Assembly (NCBI RefSeq): GCF_025989145.1
Contig: NZ_JAPDNQ010000002.1
Span: 740,332 to 804,331, forward strand
Reading direction: 5' to 3'
DNA: 64,000 nucleotides
Source: Microbacterium sp. SSM24
Lineage (GTDB): Bacteria; Actinomycetota; Actinomycetes; Actinomycetales; Microbacteriaceae
Shown piece after piece: positions 40,189-48,967 of this stretch (position 1 is the stretch's first letter; the number at the start of each line of letters is the position of its first letter). The position numbers and the translations under genes were made by a program. Under the pieces are notes generated by a model, which made no database searches, was not told the DNA's origin, and saw only the letters and a program-made list of their open reading frames with translations.

Positions 40189-42081
40189 ATGACCACCCCC
40201 ATCCCCCGCAGCCGGACGAGGCGGATCGCAGCCGTCATCACCGGAGCAGCAGTGATCGCCGGAGCACTGATGGCGAGCCCCGCGAGCGCCGCGCCACCCT
40301 GGGCCGTCGATCCGTTCAACCCGGACTTCGGACCCAACGTCACCGTCTACTCCCCCGATACGCCGATCGACCAGATCGAGGCCGAACTCGACGCCCTCGC
40401 CGATCAGCAGCGCGACGCCGAGATGAGCGGCGTTCGCAAGGCCGTGCTCTTCAAGCCGGGCCAGTACGGCACCGCCGAGAACCCCCTGCAGTTCGACGTC
40501 GGCTACTACACCGAGGTCGCCGGCCTCGGCGCATCACCCACCGACGTCGACATCAACGGATCGATCGAGGTGTACAACCGCTGCCTCGCCGACGGCGGAA
40601 CCTCCAACTGCCTCGCGCTCGTGAACTTCTGGCGGACGATCTCGAACCTCTCGATCCAGGTGAACAGCCTCGGAGACGACGGATGCCGCGGCAGCGCCAA
40701 CTTCTGGGCGGTGTCGCAGGCCGTGTCGATGCGCCGACTCGACATCTCGGGGGCGAACCTCTCGCTCATGGACTACTGCACCGCGGGTCCGCAGTACGCG
40801 AGCGGGGGCTTCATCGCCGACTCGCGCCTGCCCTTCGTGGTCAGCGGTTCGCAGCAGCAGTGGCTCACCCGCAACACGGAGGTGGCCGGCTGGTCGAACG
40901 GCGTCTGGAACCAGGTGTTCTCGGGCGTCGTCGGCGCGCCGAGTGACGCCAACTTCCCGACCGATCCGTACACGACGCTCGCGGCCACGCCGGCATCCCG
41001 GGAGAAGCCGTACCTTTATGTCGGTTCCGACGGCAGGTACGCGGTTCGCGTGCCGTCGTTCCAGCGCGACTCGAGCGGCATCTCGTGGGGCGCGGGCGAG
41101 ACGGCCGGGCGCAGCATCCCGATCACCGACTTCTTCATCGCGAAGCCGGGCGACTCCGTGAAGAAGATCAACCTCGCGCTCGCGGCGGGCAAGAACCTCA
41201 TCCTCACGCCGGGGGTGTACGACATTCCGGAGACGATCCTGGCGTGGCGTCCGAACACCGTCGTGCTCGGCCTCGGCCACGCGACCCTCACGGCGAAGAA
41301 GGGGGCCGTCCCGCTCGCCGTCGCCGACGTGCCGGGAGTCATCGTCGCCGGTGTCACGATCGACGCGGGCGAGAAGCTCTCCCCCGTGCTGATGAAGGTC
41401 GGGCTCACGAAGACCCTCAATCTGTCGAGCAAGGCGTCGAAGAACAACCCGATCACGCTCAGCGACGTGTACTTCCGCGTCGGCGGTCCGCACATCGGCA
41501 AGTCCACGACGGCGCTCGAGATCAACGCCGACAACGTGCTGATCGATCACACGTGGGTCTGGCGGGCCGATCACGGCGTCGAAGGGTTCACCGGCGGCGT
41601 GAACGGCGACACCCAGCGCTGGGCCACCAACACGGGCACGAACGGAGTGATCGTCAACGGCGACAACGTCACCGCCACGGGACTGTTCGTCGAGCACTTC
41701 CAGAAGTACAACACCCTCTGGAAGGGCGAGAACGGCCGCGTCGTCCTCTACCAGAACGAGCTGCCGTACGACCCGCCGACGCAGGCCGACTGGACGCAGC
41801 CCGACGGCACGCTCGGCTATCCGGGTTACGTGGTCGACGCGAAGGTGAAGAAGCACCGCCTCGACGGGGCCGGCGTCTACGTGTTCAACCAGAACAATCC
41901 GCAGATCATCACGGCGAACGGCTTCTCGGTGCCTCAGAGGCCCGGGGTCCAGCTGCACCACATCATGACGGTGAACCTCAGCGCCGGAACGATCCAGCAC
42001 GTCGTGAACGGCGTCGGCGGACAGGCCGACAACACCAACACGGGTACTCCGCAGTACCTCGTGGACTACCCCGCGCCGTAG
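40189..42081 (+). CDS. secreted protein with a predicted parallel beta-helix (carbohydrate-active-like), function unknown
   Basis: A 630-residue exported protein: signal peptide (1 to about 34, ending ASA before APPWAV) with an RTRR basic start. The mature part is rich in short beta-strand repeats with Asn ladders (INADNVLIDHTWVWRADHG, VIVNGDNVTATGLFVEHF), preceded by a region like the GH55/pectate-lyase superfamily (NLILTPGVYDIPETILAW). Such proteins in Streptomyces and relatives are often mislabelled adenylyl cyclase; I see no cyclase motif. A glucan-directed role is inferred from the fold and from the CebR-like operator. GAGAGGA precedes the ATG by about 7 nt. Confidence 0.78.
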   Translation: MTTPIPRSRTRRIAAVITGAAVIAGALMASPASAAPPWAVDPFNPDFGPNVTVYSPDTPIDQIEAELDALADQQRDAEMSGVRKAVLFKPGQYGTAENPLQFDVGYYTEVAGLGASPTDVDINGSIEVYNRCLADGGTSNCLALVNFWRTISNLSIQVNSLGDDGCRGSANFWAVSQAVSMRRLDISGANLSLMDYCTAGPQYASGGFIADSRLPFVVSGSQQQWLTRNTEVAGWSNGVWNQVFSGVVGAPSDANFPTDPYTTLAATPASREKPYLYVGSDGRYAVRVPSFQRDSSGISWGAGETAGRSIPITDFFIAKPGDSVKKINLALAAGKNLILTPGVYDIPETILAWRPNTVVLGLGHATLTAKKGAVPLAVADVPGVIVAGVTIDAGEKLSPVLMKVGLTKTLNLSSKASKNNPITLSDVYFRVGGPHIGKSTTALEINADNVLIDHTWVWRADHGVEGFTGGVNGDTQRWATNTGTNGVIVNGDNVTATGLFVEHFQKYNTLWKGENGRVVLYQNELPYDPPTQADWTQPDGTLGYPGYVVDAKVKKHRLDGAGVYVFNQNNPQIITANGFSVPQRPGVQLHHIMTVNLSAGTIQHVVNGVGGQADNTNTGTPQYLVDYPAP

Positions 42082-42090
42082 CGCGGGATC

Positions 42091-42133
42091 CGGATGCCTC
42101 GTCCCGGCAGATCACGCCGGGACGAGGCATCCG
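42091..42133. terminator. bidirectional hairpin terminator, 18-bp perfect stem
   Basis: CGGATGCCTCGTCCCGGC pairs perfectly with its complement over a 7-nt loop, between convergent genes. The stem contains an inverted pair of the over-represented heptamer GGATGCC. Confidence 0.9.
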
Positions 42134-42160
42134 TCATTTCGTCGCGCGGGGGCCGACCGG

Positions 42161-43153
42161 TCACCAGAGCGGGTGGATCGCGTCCCGCAGGTCGCGGTCG
42201 TAGACCTCGCGCACGACGCGATCGAACGCGTCGACGTCGAATCCTCCGTCGAGCAGCGTCCCGGCTTCGGCGTTCGCGTCCGCCTGGCGCACGTTCCGCG
42301 CACCGGGGATCACGCTCGTCACGCCCGGCTGCGCGGCGATCCACGCGAGCGTCGCCGCCGGCAGTGAGGCATCGGCGGGCAGCGCGGCGGCGAGTTCGGC
42401 CGCGGCATCCACTCCGGTCTGGAAGTCCACGCCCGAGAACGTCTCGCCCCGATCGAACGCCTCGCCATGACGGTTGTAGGTGCGGTGGTCGTTCTCGGCG
42501 AAGGTCGTCGCCGCCGTGTACTTTCCCGAAAGAAGACCGGACGCCAGCGGCACCCGGGCGAAGATCGCCACCCCGGCTGCCTCGGCGGCGGGAAGCACCT
42601 CGTCGAGCGGCTTGAGGCGGAACGGGTTGAAGATGATCTGCACGTTCGTCACGTTCGGCCGAGCGATCGCGGCGAGCGCCTGCGCGGTCGTCTCGACGGA
42701 CACGCCGTAGGCCGCGATCGTGCCGTCGGCGACGAGCGCGTCCAGAGCGTCATAGGTCGCGTCGTCATCGATCACGGCCGACGGCGGGCAGTGCAGCTGC
42801 ACCAGATCGAGGGTGTCGACGCCGAGGTTGGCGCACGAGCGGTCGGTCCACGCGCGGAAGTTCTCGGGCGTGTAGTTCTCGGGCTCCTGCGCGAGGCGCC
42901 GGCCCATCTTGGTGGCCACCGTGATCCCGTGACCGGGCCGCCCCGCGAGGAAGCGCCCGATGATCGACTCGCTGCGCCCATCGCCGTAGACGTCCGCGGT
43001 ATCGAACAGGGTGACGCCGTGATCAGCGGATGCCGCGAGCACCGCGGTCGCGTCGTCCTCGCTCACCGCGCCCCAGTCGGCGCCGAGCTGCCAGGTTCCG
43101 AGGCCGATCGCCGACACCGAGCGTCCGGTGCGGCCAAGTGCGCGGTGCTGCAT
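42161..43153 (-). CDS. aldo/keto reductase
   Basis: A 330-residue NADPH-dependent oxidoreductase with the (beta/alpha)8 fold. It begins RALGRTGRSVSAIGLGTWQLG, has the catalytic Asp/Tyr pair in FDTADVYGDG, the catalytic lysine in ITVATKMGR, LDLVQLHCPP, and the cofactor loop VIPGARNVRQADANAEAG. The subfamily resembles general stress protein 69/YajO-type reductases. The ATG at 43153 is preferred because AAGGA lies 7 nt upstream; a longer frame begins within a repeated 26-bp element. Substrate unknown; monocistronic. Confidence 0.92.
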   Translation of the reverse strand: MQHRALGRTGRSVSAIGLGTWQLGADWGAVSEDDATAVLAASADHGVTLFDTADVYGDGRSESIIGRFLAGRPGHGITVATKMGRRLAQEPENYTPENFRAWTDRSCANLGVDTLDLVQLHCPPSAVIDDDATYDALDALVADGTIAAYGVSVETTAQALAAIARPNVTNVQIIFNPFRLKPLDEVLPAAEAAGVAIFARVPLASGLLSGKYTAATTFAENDHRTYNRHGEAFDRGETFSGVDFQTGVDAAAELAAALPADASLPAATLAWIAAQPGVTSVIPGARNVRQADANAEAGTLLDGGFDVDAFDRVVREVYDRDLRDAIHPLW

Positions 43154-43189
43154 GGGGATCCTTCCATCCGCGGCCACGCTCGTGCGGGC

Positions 43190-43215
43190 GGGCCGGGTCC
43201 AGCATGCCACGGTGC
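43190..43215. repeat. 26-bp direct repeat, copy 1
   Basis: Begins GGGCCGG and ends ATGCCACGGTGC. It matches 25 of 26 positions of the copy at 44358-44383, the one difference being G at 43197 versus A at 44365. Confidence 0.85.
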
Positions 43216-43234
43216 GGCGACAGCGGCTCCAGGG

Positions 43235-43693
43235 CTAGCGCCGCCGCACCCGCCCGACGACGACTGCCGTCGCGGCATCCAATCCTGTAAGCGCGGCGAC
43301 CGTGCCCATGTAGACGACGAGGTCGCGTGCATCGAAGACCGTTCCGAGCAGGAGCATCGCGGGCTGGAACGCCGCACCAGCCAGCAGCGGGATGCCCGTC
43401 AGCTGGAAGAGTTCGATCGCCACGCACCACCCGGCAGCAATCGCGCCGACCACGATCGGCCGCAGCGACGGGGCCAGCATCACGACCGCGAAGTAGGCGG
43501 CTGCCGCGTAGAGCGCATCGCCCGCGATGTCGGATGCCGCGTTCTCCGGCGCGAACGCGTGCACGGAGAGTCCCGCCCCGGTCACGAGCACCAGCAGGAC
43601 GACGGCGCCGATGCGTCGTCCTCGCCGTCCGCCTCGCGGTGCAACGTCGGCGTTCGCCGAGCGACGGCCGGCGGCATCGCGCGGAGAGTCCAT
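43235..43693 (-). CDS. DUF2809 membrane protein
   Basis: A 152-residue membrane protein with four hydrophobic segments (GAVVLLVLVTGAGLSVHAF; GDALYAAAAYFAVVMLA; VVGAIAAGWCVAIELFQL; ARDLVVYMGTVAALTG). The ELFQL segment and the spacing of helices are typical of DUF2809, a family of unknown function. The start ATG at 43693 gives a short basic N-terminus. It lies between the two copies of the 26-bp repeat together with the next gene. Confidence 0.8.
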   Translation of the reverse strand: MDSPRDAAGRRSANADVAPRGGRRGRRIGAVVLLVLVTGAGLSVHAFAPENAASDIAGDALYAAAAYFAVVMLAPSLRPIVVGAIAAGWCVAIELFQLTGIPLLAGAAFQPAMLLLGTVFDARDLVVYMGTVAALTGLDAATAVVVGRVRRR

Positions 43694-43739
43694 CCCCACA
43701 GTCTGCGTCACGCTCCTGCGGCAGCGAGCGATCGCAGCA

Positions 43740-44012
43740 CTAGATCGGAGGGACGGCGTTGCGATTCGGGTGTCGGCCCAGGATGGCGACCCCGGCGAGC
43801 ACCGCATTGCCGAGCGAGAACACCGCGAGGACCAACCAGACGAGAACGCCGTCTGCGAACGCCTGGTCGAGCAGAAGTAGGACGAGTAGCACGACCTCGC
43901 CGACGAGCAGGAACAGCAGCATCACTCGCTCGATCCGTGATGCACGGCGACGGGCTGTCAGTTGTGCGGACGTGAGCGCAGCCAAGAGTCCGGCCAGAAT
44001 GATCGCGTTCAT
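43740..44012 (-). CDS. small membrane protein, unknown
   Basis: A 90-residue protein with three predicted membrane helices (AIILAGLLAALTSAQL; VMLLFLLVGEVVLLVLLLL; LVWLVLAVFSLGNAVLAGVA). No family recognised. The ATG at 44012 follows AAGGA closely; a GTG six codons upstream is possible. It precedes the DUF2809 gene by 46 nt on the same strand and may be cotranscribed with it. Its leucine-rich composition is similar to the DUF2809 neighbour. Confidence 0.65.
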   Translation of the reverse strand: MNAIILAGLLAALTSAQLTARRRASRIERVMLLFLLVGEVVLLVLLLLDQAFADGVLVWLVLAVFSLGNAVLAGVAILGRHPNRNAVPPI

Positions 44013-44357
44013 TGGTCCTTGGACGGGCACGTTGAACGTGCCCCGACCTTCACCTCCTCAGCAGGTACGCAGACGTAGTCATGACGTTCGATTCAGCATC
44101 CCGTCCCTTCGTCGGCGGGCTTCGCGACACCCAGCTTCGCAACAGAGAAGTTCCGATGAGCAACAAGTCCTACCCAGAAGACCTCTATCAACGGAGGAAA
44201 ATGACGCGCATTCTGTCCCCGCTTCGGAGGACAGTCGGGTTGCCTCGTACGCTCGAGCACCAAAAGCTCATCGACGACAACCGTTCGACCCCGAGGGCTT
44301 TGGAGGGGTTGACGTTTCGCAGACATGCAGAACGCCCGGAATCTCTCGCGAGGTTCC
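44013..44357. other. intergenic DNA without a convincing gene
   Basis: About 345 bp with lower G+C than its surroundings. An open frame on the + strand (from about 44081 or 44156) has no strong ribosome site, unusual codon use, and runs into the antisense of tRNA-Pro, so I do not call it. A promoter for the small membrane protein gene probably lies at the left end. Confidence 0.5.
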
Positions 44358-44383
44358 GGGCCGGATCCAGCATGCCACGGTGC
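44358..44383. repeat. 26-bp direct repeat, copy 2
   Basis: Second copy of the element at 43190-43215, immediately next to the tRNA-Pro terminator. Confidence 0.85.
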
Positions 44384-44390
44384 ACAACGC

Positions 44391-44420
44391 GAAAGGGCCG
44401 GCCTTTCGGCCGACCCTTTC
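44391..44420 (-). terminator. tRNA-Pro terminator hairpin
   Basis: GAAAGGGTCGGCC and GGCCGGCCCTTTC pair with one wobble across a GAAA loop (- strand), just after the tRNA 3' end. Confidence 0.85.
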
Positions 44421-44425
44421 TCATG

Positions 44426-44502
<77 letters not shown>

Positions 44503-44600
44503 ATGCCCGAGCCGGAGCGCGGACAACTCCCCCATCCTACCCGGTCCCCGGAGCCCTCGCGAACGCGGCCGGGCCCCTCGCGCGTGTCGGAGCCGCGCAG

Positions 44601-44606
44601 TAGCTT
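44601..44606 (+). promoter_or_regulatory. -10 hexamer TAGCTT of the GNAT gene at 44613
   Basis: TAGCTT ends 6 nt before the ATG; no Shine-Dalgarno sequence. Confidence 0.5.
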
Positions 44607-44612
44607 CTCGGT

Positions 44613-45197
44613 ATGGCGCAGATCACCATCCAACCCGCCACCGCCGACCGCTTCGCCGACGCCCAGCATGCCTGGGACAACGGCGGCGACGGGCGCGGCT
44701 GCCAGTGCCAGTGGTGGACGATCACGAATGCGGAATGGAACACCACGTCGCAGCCGCAGCGCCAGGAGCTCTTCCGCGCCGAGGTCGATGCCGGGCCGCC
44801 GCCCGGACTCGTCGCCTACGTCGACGGCGAGCCCGCCGGCTGGGTGCGCGTCGGACCGCGCACGCGGCAACGACGTCTCGCGCGAACGAAGAACTTCGCT
44901 CAGTCCGCCGAGCCGTGGGATGACGACTCGGTGTGGGCCGTCAGCTGCTTCGTGGTGCGCAAGGAGCACCGCGGCGAAGGACTCAACGATCGACTGCTCG
45001 CCGCCGCCGTCGACTTCGCGCGAGAGGGCGGCGCACGCGTGATCGAGGCATACCCGCTCGATCCCGCAGAGGGTTCCAAGAAGGGATCGAGCGCGCTGTT
45101 CCACGGCGTCGTGTCGACGTTCGTGAAGGCAGGTTTCGAAGAAGTGGCCCGTCCACGTGCAGATCTCGCTATCGTGGCTCTCGACCTGCGCTCCTGA
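44613..45197 (+). CDS. GNAT family N-acetyltransferase
   Basis: A 194-residue acetyltransferase with the acetyl-CoA loop in FVVRKEHRGEGLNDRLLAAA and preceding strand SVWAVSCFV. It shares with the GNAT at 38846 the N-terminal CQCQ motif (RGCQCQWWTI), the DDSVWA strand and the IEAYPL segment, so the two are clearly related. The substrate is not known. It is a monocistronic unit with leaderless-type start next to tRNA-Pro. Confidence 0.86.
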   Translation: MAQITIQPATADRFADAQHAWDNGGDGRGCQCQWWTITNAEWNTTSQPQRQELFRAEVDAGPPPGLVAYVDGEPAGWVRVGPRTRQRRLARTKNFAQSAEPWDDDSVWAVSCFVVRKEHRGEGLNDRLLAAAVDFAREGGARVIEAYPLDPAEGSKKGSSALFHGVVSTFVKAGFEEVARPRADLAIVALDLRS

Positions 45198-45286
45198 GAG
45201 CGCCAGCCCTGGAACGTGGCCACGCCCCTGGGGTTGATCTACCCTGGACGACGGCGTCTCCTGTCATGCACCGCCTGAGGAGGACC

Positions 45287-45976
45287 ATGCCACGCCTGTG
45301 GATCGCTTTCGCCCCGTTCATCTTCGCTGCGCTCGTGCACGTGTGGGCGCTCGCCGTCGACGCGCACGACGCCGCACGTCCCACGAAGCTGATGCTGATG
45401 CCGTTCCTCGCCCTCGCGGTGGTGTGGGCGGGGCATCGCCACTGGACGAGTGCGCACACGATCCTCGTGGTCGCCATCGGACTGTCGTGGCTGGGCGACG
45501 GAGCCGGGCCGCTCTTCCCCGGCACCGACGTCGTGCCGGTCATGCTCCTCTTCTTCGCGCTCGCCCACCTCTGCTACATCTGGCTGTTCTGGCGCATGCT
45601 CGCCGTTCGTCGCGTCCCCCTGTGGTCCGCGGTGTACGCCGTCTGGTACGTCGCCCTCCTCGTCGTGCTGTGGCCGTACCTCGGCGCCCTCCTCATCCCG
45701 GTCGCGCTCTACGGCATCGTGCTCGGCGCGACGGCGGTCGGCGCGGCGCGCTGTCACCCGCTGATCGCATGGGGCGGCGCGTTCTTCCTCGCGTCGGACT
45801 CGATCCTCGCGTTCGAGCTCTTCGTCCCCGACGCGCTCCCGGCATGGTCGAGCCCACTCGTCATGTCGCTGTACTGCCTGGGCCAGGGCCTCATCGCCGC
45901 AGGGGTGCTGGAAGCGACGCGTGCGCGTCTCGAGGCCCCCGTCGAGGCCGCGCCCGCCGTCAATGCCACAGCATGA
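45287..45976 (+). CDS. lysoplasmalogenase-type YhhN family membrane protein
   Basis: A 229-residue polytopic membrane protein with about eight helices, matching the YhhN/TMEM86 family. Visible family features are TKLMLMPFLALAVVWAG in the second helix, WLGDGAGPLF and FALAHLCYIWLFW in the middle, GGAFFLASDSILAFELF and the closing YCLGQGLIAAGVLEA. Animal members hydrolyse the vinyl ether bond of lysoplasmalogen; the bacterial role is less clear. AGGAGG precedes the ATG at 45287; an in-frame ATG 21 nt upstream has no such site. Confidence 0.87.
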   Translation: MPRLWIAFAPFIFAALVHVWALAVDAHDAARPTKLMLMPFLALAVVWAGHRHWTSAHTILVVAIGLSWLGDGAGPLFPGTDVVPVMLLFFALAHLCYIWLFWRMLAVRRVPLWSAVYAVWYVALLVVLWPYLGALLIPVALYGIVLGATAVGAARCHPLIAWGGAFFLASDSILAFELFVPDALPAWSSPLVMSLYCLGQGLIAAGVLEATRARLEAPVEAAPAVNATA

Positions 45977-46032
45977 CCATGCGCATCGACACCTGACACG
46001 AGCGCCCACCGAATGACACCCGAGGCCACGGC

Positions 46033-46401
46033 ATGAAGGATGCCTCCGCTCGCGTCGATGCGTGGCTCTGGGCGATCCGCGTCTACAAGACGCGTTCCGC
46101 CGCCACCACGGCGTGCCGCGCCGGCCATGTGCGCGTGAACGGCGAACGGGCGAAGGCCGCTCAGCCGGTGCGTCCCGGCGACGAGCTGCGGGTGCGGATC
46201 GCCGGCTTCGACCGCATTCTCGTCGTGAAGCAGCCCATCACGAAGCGCGTGGGAGCCTCCGTCGCCGCCGAGGCGGTCGAGGACCGCACTCCGCCTCCTC
46301 CACCTCGCGAGCTGACGGCCTTCGTGCCGGTGCGCGACCGCGGTGCCGGCCGGCCGACGAAGCGCGAACGGCGCGAGATCGACCGTCTGCGCGATCGCTG
46401 A
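46033..46401 (+). CDS. S4 domain RNA-binding protein (Hsp15/RqcP-like)
   Basis: A 122-residue basic protein with an S4 domain at residues 6-65 (RVDAWLWAIRVYKTRSAATT, GHVRVNGERAKAAQPVRPGD) followed by a short Pro-rich and Arg-rich tail. The layout is that of Hsp15/HslR, which binds 50S subunits carrying stalled peptidyl-tRNA, and of the related RqcP factor in ribosome quality control. Which of the two roles applies cannot be told from this window. Confidence 0.88.
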   Translation: MKDASARVDAWLWAIRVYKTRSAATTACRAGHVRVNGERAKAAQPVRPGDELRVRIAGFDRILVVKQPITKRVGASVAAEAVEDRTPPPPPRELTAFVPVRDRGAGRPTKRERREIDRLRDR

Positions 46402-46433
46402 AACCACGAGAGGCGTGTCGCTTCCGCGACGGA

Positions 46434-47333
46434 TCAGGCGATGAGCTCCTGGAGCCAGCGCGTGCCTCGGACGTGGGCGGCAGCATCCGTCACCCTCTGA
46501 CGCAGCTCACGATCGCCGGTCACCACGGTCACCTGCCTCCCCGCTGCGACGAGGCGCCGGGTTTCCGCGACGATCGCGTCGTCTCCGGATGCCTCCGCTC
46601 GCACGACATCGATGCCTGCGACGTCGCCGGCCGCACGCGCCTGACCCTCGAGCACGACGGACCATTCGGGGAACCACGTGTGCTCGGGAAGATCGAGCGC
46701 CGATGCGAGGATGCCCGTTTCGGCGGCTCCCGCCACGCGCGACAGCAGACCAGCCGCCGCGCCAGGTCGGTCGCGCCACCATCCGTCGGCCACCGAGCCC
46801 ACCACGTTCGCCGCATCGACGACGATCGCAGGCCGCGCGGTCAGCAGGCCCCGCAGGCGGTCCCACGACGCAGCGAAGCCGGGATGGAGCGGATGCTGCG
46901 ACACCGCGTCGATCGGCACCCAGGCGAGTTCCCTGCTCTCCGGGTCGCTGATGGTCGGCTCGAACGGGACCTCCACGTCGCCGATGAGCGTCGTGTAGCT
47001 CCAGTAGCCGAGATCGAGCACCGACAGCACGCGCGCGCGGATCGCGGCATCCGGAACCCCTGCTTCCTCGGCCGCTTCGCGCAGAGCCGCGTCGCACGCC
47101 GACTCGCCCTCGTGGCGGGCACCGCCCGGCAGAGCCCACGTGTCGCCGAAGTGGCTCCACGAGACGCGATGCTGCAGCAGCACTCCGCGGTCCGCGTCCA
47201 CGGCGAGCAGACCCGCCGCACCGAATCGGCCCCAGTACCGCTCGCCGGTCGGTGCGACGACCCACGCGTCCCCGGGGTCGCGCGGGCCGAGCGGGCGGCG
47301 CGCTTCACCGAAGGCAGGGGGCTCGATCGTCAC
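46434..47333 (-). CDS. fusion protein: Nudix hydrolase plus PIN/NYN-like domain
   Basis: A 299-residue protein with two parts. Residues about 20-155 are a Nudix domain with a complete Nudix box (GGARHEGESACDAALREAAE then EAG; REXXEE present). Residues about 165-299 start AIVVDAANVVGS and contain ASGDDAIVAETRRLVAAG and VTVVTGDRELRQRV, the acidic-strand pattern of PIN/NYN-like nucleases (Asp in DAAN, SGDD and TGDREL). The combination suggests a nucleotide pyrophosphatase joined to an RNA-cleaving or RNA-sensing domain. It starts at GTG 47333 without a good ribosome site and is a separate unit upstream-facing from der. Confidence 0.82.
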   Translation of the reverse strand: MTIEPPAFGEARRPLGPRDPGDAWVVAPTGERYWGRFGAAGLLAVDADRGVLLQHRVSWSHFGDTWALPGGARHEGESACDAALREAAEEAGVPDAAIRARVLSVLDLGYWSYTTLIGDVEVPFEPTISDPESRELAWVPIDAVSQHPLHPGFAASWDRLRGLLTARPAIVVDAANVVGSVADGWWRDRPGAAAGLLSRVAGAAETGILASALDLPEHTWFPEWSVVLEGQARAAGDVAGIDVVRAEASGDDAIVAETRRLVAAGRQVTVVTGDRELRQRVTDAAAHVRGTRWLQELIA

Positions 47334-47422
47334 GCTGCCAGCCTGTCACACCGGCCGGCGCGGGGCGTCCGGGTGTCGGCCCGTGACCGACCGCCGGCGC
47401 CCTGTCGGCCGGTCCCCGCCGC

Positions 47423-48967
47423 TCAGCGCTGGCGGCGCTCCCGGACGCGCATGTTGATCACGATCGGCGACCCCTCGAAGCCGTAGATCTCGCGCAGACG
47501 GCGCTGGATGAACCGGCGGTAGCCCGGGTCGAGGAATCCGGTCGTGAACAGCACGAATGTCGGCGGCCGGCTCGCTGCCTGCGTGCCGAACAGGATGCGC
47601 GGCTGCTTGCCGCCACGGAGCGGGTGCGGGTGCTCGTTGACCAGCTCGGTGAGGAACGCGTTGAACTTGCCGGTCGGAATGCGCTGATCCCACGATTCGA
47701 GCGCGGTCTCGAGCGCAGGAACGAGCTTGTCGAGGTGGCGACCGGTGCGGGCCGAGATGTTGACGCGCGGCGCCCACGCGACGTGCGCGAGGTCCTGCTC
47801 GATCTCGCGCTCGAGGTACCGTCGGCGATCCTGCCCGTCCATGTCGTCGTCGTTGAGGCGATCCCACTTGTTGTAGGCGATGACGAGCGCGCGGCCCGAC
47901 TCGAGCACCAGGTCGATGATGTTGAGATCCTGCACACTGACAGGCTGCGTGACGTCGATGACCACGATCGCGACTTCGGCCTTCTCGAGCGCGGCCGAGG
48001 TGCGCAGGGAGGCGTAGAAGTCCGCACCCTGCTGAAGGTGGACGCGGCGACGGATGCCTGCCGTGTCGACGAAGCGCCACAGCTTGCCGCCCAGATCGAC
48101 GATCTCGTCCACGGGGTCGCGGGTCGTGCCGGCGAGCTCGTTCACGACGACGCGCTCTTCACCGGCGGCCTTGTTGAGGAGGGAGGACTTGCCGACGTTG
48201 GGGCGGCCGAGGATCGCCACGCGGCGCGGGCCGCCGATCTCAGCCTTCGCGACGGCCGAGACGTCGGGGAGCACCTTCACGACCTCGTCGAGGAGGTCGG
48301 CCACTCCACGGCCGTGGATCGCCGAGACGGGGTGCGGCTCGCCGAGTCCGAGGTTCCACAGCGCGGCGGCCTCGGGCTCATGGCGAGCGTCGTCGATCTT
48401 GTTCGCCACGAGGAACACCGGCTTGCCGCTCTTGCGCAGCAGACGCACGACGTGCTCGTCGGTGGACGTCGCGCCGACCATCGCGTCGACGACGAACATG
48501 ACCACGTCGCAGAGGTCGATCGCAACCTCGGCCTGAGCGGCGACGGAGCGGTCGATGCCGCGCGCGTCGGGCTCCCACCCGCCGGTGTCGACGAGCGAGA
48601 ACCGGCGCTCCATCCACTCGGCCTTGTACGTGACGCGGTCGCGGGTGACGCCCGGGGTGTCCTCGACGACCGCTTCCCGGCGACCGAGGATGCGGTTGAC
48701 GAGCGCAGACTTGCCGACGTTCGGGCGCCCGACGATCGCCACGACGGGCAGGGCGGGCAGGTACTCGATGCCGTCTTCGCCGCGCAGCACTCCGTCGAGG
48801 AGGACGGAGTCCTCGTCGTCGAGCTCGTAGTCGGCGAGCCCCGCACGGAGCGAGGCGGCGCGCCTTTCGGCCAGTTCCTCGTCGAGGTCTGCCAGGTTCT
48901 CGGCGAGGTGGTCCTCGCCCGCTTCGAATTCGTCGAAGTCTTCTGCGTCGCGGCTGTCAGCGGCCAT
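47423..48967 (-). CDS. der: ribosome biogenesis GTPase Der (EngA)
   Basis: A 514-residue GTPase with two tandem G domains and a KH-like C-terminal domain, required for 50S assembly. G1 motifs are [13 protein letters not shown] (first) and [13 protein letters not shown] (second); G3 motifs DTGGW and DTAGI; G4 motifs NKIDD and NKWD. The C-terminal KH domain ends [15 protein letters not shown] 70-residue acidic N-terminal extension is typical of actinobacterial Der. The start overlaps the end of cmk by 11 nt, and der closes the long operon. Confidence 0.96.
   Translation of the reverse strand: MAADSRDAEDFDEFEAGEDHLAENLADLDEELAERRAASLRAGLADYELDDEDSVLLDGVLRGEDGIEYLPALPVVAIVGRPNVGKSALVNRILGRREAVVEDTPGVTRDRVTYKAEWMERRFSLVDTGGWEPDARGIDRSVAAQAEVAIDLCDVVMFVVDAMVGATSTDEHVVRLLRKSGKPVFLVANKIDDARHEPEAAALWNLGLGEPHPVSAIHGRGVADLLDEVVKVLPDVSAVAKAEIGGPRRVAILGRPNVGKSSLLNKAAGEERVVVNELAGTTRDPVDEIVDLGGKLWRFVDTAGIRRRVHLQQGADFYASLRTSAALEKAEVAIVVIDVTQPVSVQDLNIIDLVLESGRALVIAYNKWDRLNDDDMDGQDRRRYLEREIEQDLAHVAWAPRVNISARTGRHLDKLVPALETALESWDQRIPTGKFNAFLTELVNEHPHPLRGGKQPRILFGTQAASRPPTFVLFTTGFLDPGYRRFIQRRLREIYGFEGSPIVINMRVRERRQR

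Noticed and set aside
43190..44383. att sites of an integrative element at tRNA-Pro
   Set aside because: The 26-bp repeat does not match the tRNA 3' end and no integrase is inside; xerD at 53940 is the housekeeping enzyme.
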